From CAKZQX01 sp034435975 (GTDB lineage: Bacteria > Chloroflexota > Chloroflexia > Chloroflexales > Chloroflexaceae), in contig DAOTWD010000156.1 of assembly GCA_034435975.1 (NCBI GenBank), positions 23,139-87,138 on the forward strand: a stretch of 64,000 nucleotides of DNA, read 5' to 3'. A program made the translations under genes and the position numbers. This document shows, piece after piece, positions 61,449 through 64,000 of the stretch (its first letter is position 1; each line of letters begins with the position of its first letter). Under the pieces are notes generated by a model. It did no database searches and had not been told where the DNA came from. It saw nothing but the letters and a program-made list of their open reading frames with translations.

Positions 61449-62709
61449 TGAAGTTGAGCTTGAGCTTGAGCGGATAGCTCAGGGTGGGGCAGGAGTCGGG
61501 CGCTGGCAGGGTCAGGTCGTGTTTGCAATGGGTGGACTGCCGGGTGAGCGGGTGCGTGTCCGGTTGTACCAGCGTCGAGCCAGTTATGCCTATGGCCAGG
61601 TGGTGGCGATCCTCACACCCGCACCAGAGCGGGTGTCGCCACGCTTGCCTGCCGCCAGTCATATGCCGTGGCAACATATCGCCTATGATGCCCAGGTACG
61701 GTTTAAGCAGGCGATTGTACAGGAGCAACTGGCCCACCTTGCAGGGCTGACCGATGTCGAGGTGCGGCCAATCGTACCTGCCGCACATCCCTGGCATTAT
61801 CGCAATACCGCTCATCTGCACGTGCAAAATCAGCAGATTGGCTACTATGCTGCCGGTTCACGCCGCGTCGTTGACCTGGATGCTGATCCTCTCTTGCTAC
61901 CAGTGCTGAACACCGCGCTGGCCGGTCTGCGTACACTGGTACCCTCAACAACTGCAACGGTACACGATGTTGTACTGCGTGCCAGCGCGACCTATGGTTA
62001 TGCAATTGCCGCCTTGAAAGGGATCGGAGCGCTGCCAGCATTGGCTGCGAAGTGGCACGCCCGCGTGCCTCAACTGGCGGGCGTCGCCTGGAACACTGCC
62101 CGCACTGACCCGAATGAACCACAAGCACTCAGGTTGTACGAGGAACTGGGCGGAATTGTGTTTGCGCTGGGCCTTCACAGCTTTTTTCAAACCCATACCG
62201 CTCAGGCCGAGGCGCTATTGACGGTGGTGCGTGACGGACTGAGGCTGGAGCCGGGTCAGCGCGTACTTGACGCCTATAGTGGAGTAGGTACGTTTGCGTT
62301 ACCACTGACACACGGTTCGTGCGACGTAGTCGCTATCGAAGAAAATCCCTGGGCTGTGGCCGACGGGCAATATAGCGCGCAGCTCAATGCGATCGATCAG
62401 GTGCGTTTTATAACTGCCCCGGTCGAGCGTACCCTTGCTACGCTCGCGTCACCCTTTACCGCTGCCATTCTCGACCCACCGCGTCGTGGCTGTCACCCGG
62501 CGGCACTGGCTGCGCTGATCAATCTGGCTCCGCCACGGATCGCCTATGTCTCCTGCCATCCCGGCATTCTCGCACGGGATCTGCGCATCCTCTTGCAGGC
62601 CGGCTATCATCTAGCCTATGTGCAACCCATCGATCTGTTTCCGCAGACCCCGCATATCGAGAGCGTGGCGTTTCTGGAGCTGAAGCGAGCACCCGGATGG
62701 GAGCAATGA
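61441..62709 (+). CDS. RNA (uracil-5-)-methyltransferase, RlmD/TrmA family
   Basis: About 422 residues from TTG at 61441 (AAAGAGA just upstream), overlapping purF; the frame opens earlier at 61372. N-terminal TRAM-like domain (VELELERIAQGGAGVGRWQG), then SAM domain: DAYSGVGTFALPL (motif I), ILDPPRRGCHPAAL (motif IV) and catalytic Cys about 372 in YVSCHPGILARDL, where most relatives have SCNP. Such enzymes make 5-methyluridine in 23S rRNA or tRNA. The four iron-sulfur cysteines of E. coli RlmD are not seen, so it is closer to RlmCD or TrmFO-independent forms. Target site cannot be told. Confidence 0.9.
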   Translation: MSDEVELELERIAQGGAGVGRWQGQVVFAMGGLPGERVRVRLYQRRASYAYGQVVAILTPAPERVSPRLPAASHMPWQHIAYDAQVRFKQAIVQEQLAHLAGLTDVEVRPIVPAAHPWHYRNTAHLHVQNQQIGYYAAGSRRVVDLDADPLLLPVLNTALAGLRTLVPSTTATVHDVVLRASATYGYAIAALKGIGALPALAAKWHARVPQLAGVAWNTARTDPNEPQALRLYEELGGIVFALGLHSFFQTHTAQAEALLTVVRDGLRLEPGQRVLDAYSGVGTFALPLTHGSCDVVAIEENPWAVADGQYSAQLNAIDQVRFITAPVERTLATLASPFTAAILDPPRRGCHPAALAALINLAPPRIAYVSCHPGILARDLRILLQAGYHLAYVQPIDLFPQTPHIESVAFLELKRAPGWEQ

Positions 62710-62726
62710 AGGCGCTATATCTCACC

Positions 62727-63716
62727 TCACGCCGTCATCACCCGCGTTTGCGCAAAAGCATACGCCAGCAAGTAATCATAGGCACTCAACGCCGCCCGTG
62801 CTCCATCGCCAATCGCAATCAGCATCTGCTCACTAAACGCGGTCGTCACATCCCCCGCTGCAAACACACCGCGCTGGGTCGTGGCATTTTGCTCGTTCAC
62901 CCAGATAAATCCCGACCGATCTGTTTGCACCATGTGCTGTACCATCTCGCTGTTCGGTTTTAAGCCCAGATCAATAAATACCGCATCGACCGTGAGCAGA
63001 CGGTATTCATCAGACGAGCGTTGGATCAGTATCTGCTCAATAGACGTTCCGCCGCGTAGTTCCACCACCTGCCATCCTTCCAGGATCTCCACATTGGGGC
63101 GTTGATCCAGGAGCGTCACCAGTGTCTCAGACAGGCGTGACAAACTGGTGCCGATGAGATAGACGTGGCTGGCAATGTGGGCCAGTTCGGTGCATGCCCG
63201 CAAGGTACGCATCGTTGTCCCTACCATAGCCACAGTCTGGCCCACAAGGCGGGCAGCGTGAGTGGTGGCCGAGTAGCTCAGACCATGATCGAGAAAATGC
63301 TGGGCACCGGGAACATCCAATAAACGTGGCGTTACCCCTGTGGCAATAATCAGGGTTATGCTCTGATACATACCATGATGATGGGTTTCAACCTGAAAGA
63401 GATCGCCCATTCTGGTAATATGGGTAACCCGATCACACACCACCGACTCCTGATGCACTTGCAGTTCCTGCTGGAAACATTGCATAATATGTTCACCGAC
63501 AGGCAGCACTTCGCTAGAGATCCACTCGCGGCCAATACCAAGCTGCTCAAACTTCCGCGCTGCCGAGTGGTGATCCTCTGGATGGCCAATCAACGACGAG
63601 CCTGTTTTTCCACCAGGAACATCGTAGATCACCAGCACCCGGAGCCGTTTTTCAAAAGTGTAGATTGCCGCTGAAAGCGCTGCGGCACCGCCACCAACGA
63701 TAATAACATCATACAT
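62727..63716 (-). CDS. FAD-dependent oxidoreductase, thioredoxin-reductase-like
   Basis: 329 residues from ATG at 63716 (MYDVIIVGGGAAALSAAIYT), the FAD-binding start; the longer frame lacks support. The order FAD, NAD(P), FAD is kept: ATGVTPRLLDVPG, VAMVGTTMRTLRACTELAHI, AVFIDLGLKPNSEMVQ and GVFAAGDVTTAFSEQMLIAIGDGARAAL (as VFAAGDVTTAFSEQMLIAIG). There is no CxxC redox pair, so it is not a thioredoxin reductase; it resembles ferredoxin/flavodoxin-NADP reductase type 2 or YumC-like proteins. The NAD(P) loop is degenerate (VGTTMRT). Its electron partner is unknown. It is convergent with the methyltransferase gene, 17 bases apart. Confidence 0.88.
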   Translation of the reverse strand: MYDVIIVGGGAAALSAAIYTFEKRLRVLVIYDVPGGKTGSSLIGHPEDHHSAARKFEQLGIGREWISSEVLPVGEHIMQCFQQELQVHQESVVCDRVTHITRMGDLFQVETHHHGMYQSITLIIATGVTPRLLDVPGAQHFLDHGLSYSATTHAARLVGQTVAMVGTTMRTLRACTELAHIASHVYLIGTSLSRLSETLVTLLDQRPNVEILEGWQVVELRGGTSIEQILIQRSSDEYRLLTVDAVFIDLGLKPNSEMVQHMVQTDRSGFIWVNEQNATTQRGVFAAGDVTTAFSEQMLIAIGDGARAALSAYDYLLAYAFAQTRVMTA

Positions 63717-64000
63717 ACGGTTTACTTTTTGAAGCGGTCTGAAAAGGGAGCATATGCGAGGTTTTGCCCTGTACATTCGCCCCTGCCTGCCGCACGGCGG
63801 CGGGTAGCAACAGGATTCATGGTAGGTCGCAGCCCTCCAGACCACCCTGTATTCAGACAGTGTCTTAGAGCGTGATCAGAAACCCGGATTTGTGGTATCA
63901 TGACGGTGAACATGGCTTTCTGACATCGTTTGGCCAGGAAAGAATACAACCGCAATCCAGAATCGAGTGAAGCCTTTCTTTATCCTGGTTCTATCGCAAT
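63717..64000. other. Right edge, nothing recognised
   Basis: The last 284 bases hold only the upstream region of the FAD oxidoreductase gene and short frames without support. Confidence 0.4.

Overview
The window looks like chromosomal DNA of a Chloroflexota bacterium, most like the filamentous class Chloroflexia (Chloroflexus, Oscillochloris or Chloroploca relatives). This is an inference from gene content: a Rex regulator, PAS-STAS regulators of RsbR type, a DUF2342 zincin, a solo PHAX-domain protein, a WD40-fused Ser/Thr kinase, intermediate G+C, and many short intergenic repeats. No photosynthesis gene, rRNA, CRISPR array or intact transposase is visible.

Layout. 1-11 kb: the 3' part of an FG-GAP surface protein, a kinase-WD40 protein, an MBL hydrolase, a DUF4062 protein, a two-TM protein, a PHAX RNA-binding-domain protein, a frameshifted PAS-STAS gene, an MDR oxidoreductase and a 37-residue membrane protein. 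11-15 kb: rex with its own promoter and probable operator, then tyrA, a membrane gene and aroC read leftward. 15-21 kb: two decayed genes (a frameshifted Rpn/YhgA-like nuclease and a bPH-like gene with two in-frame TAGs), a large helicase-like protein with degraded ATPase motifs, and an alpha/beta hydrolase. 22-32 kb: gltB with a hairpin leader, a GT4 glycosyltransferase and a V4R-PAS-GAF histidine kinase coupled to a NarL-type regulator. 32-37 kb: polysaccharide genes (Wzz-like/Wzm fusion permease, deacetylase-like protein, GT2). 37-45 kb: a 45-residue membrane protein, tlyA, an OmpR regulator with a GAF/PAS histidine kinase, a radical-SAM-like protein without its cluster cysteines, a holin-like protein and apaG. 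45-54 kb: tRNA-Arg(UCU), a five-PAS STAS protein, a DUF3054 protein, and a leftward operon of an NMT1-type ABC importer, an HD hydrolase and hyuA. 55-64 kb: a DUF2342 metalloprotease, a molybdopterin oxidoreductase, a DUF218 protein next to a TnpB scrap, a CPBP protease, purF overlapping an RNA uracil-5-methyltransferase, and an FAD oxidoreductase.

The least explained layer is intergenic. At least four families of short non-coding repeats recur. Family 1 has ends like GGTACCCGTTCAGG and a hairpin whose stem changes sequence while still pairing, with a loop found in both orientations. Family 2 has ends like TAGTACTCCAACGAGAC. Family 3 is a long imperfect palindrome found just upstream of four start codons. 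Family 4 is built on TTAACGCAAAGGCGCAAAG-like words. Families 1 and 2 share inner modules, so they look like composite non-autonomous elements. The most notable proteins are the PHAX-domain protein, the pseudo-helicase, the cysteine-less radical-SAM-like protein and the Wzz-Wzm fusion.
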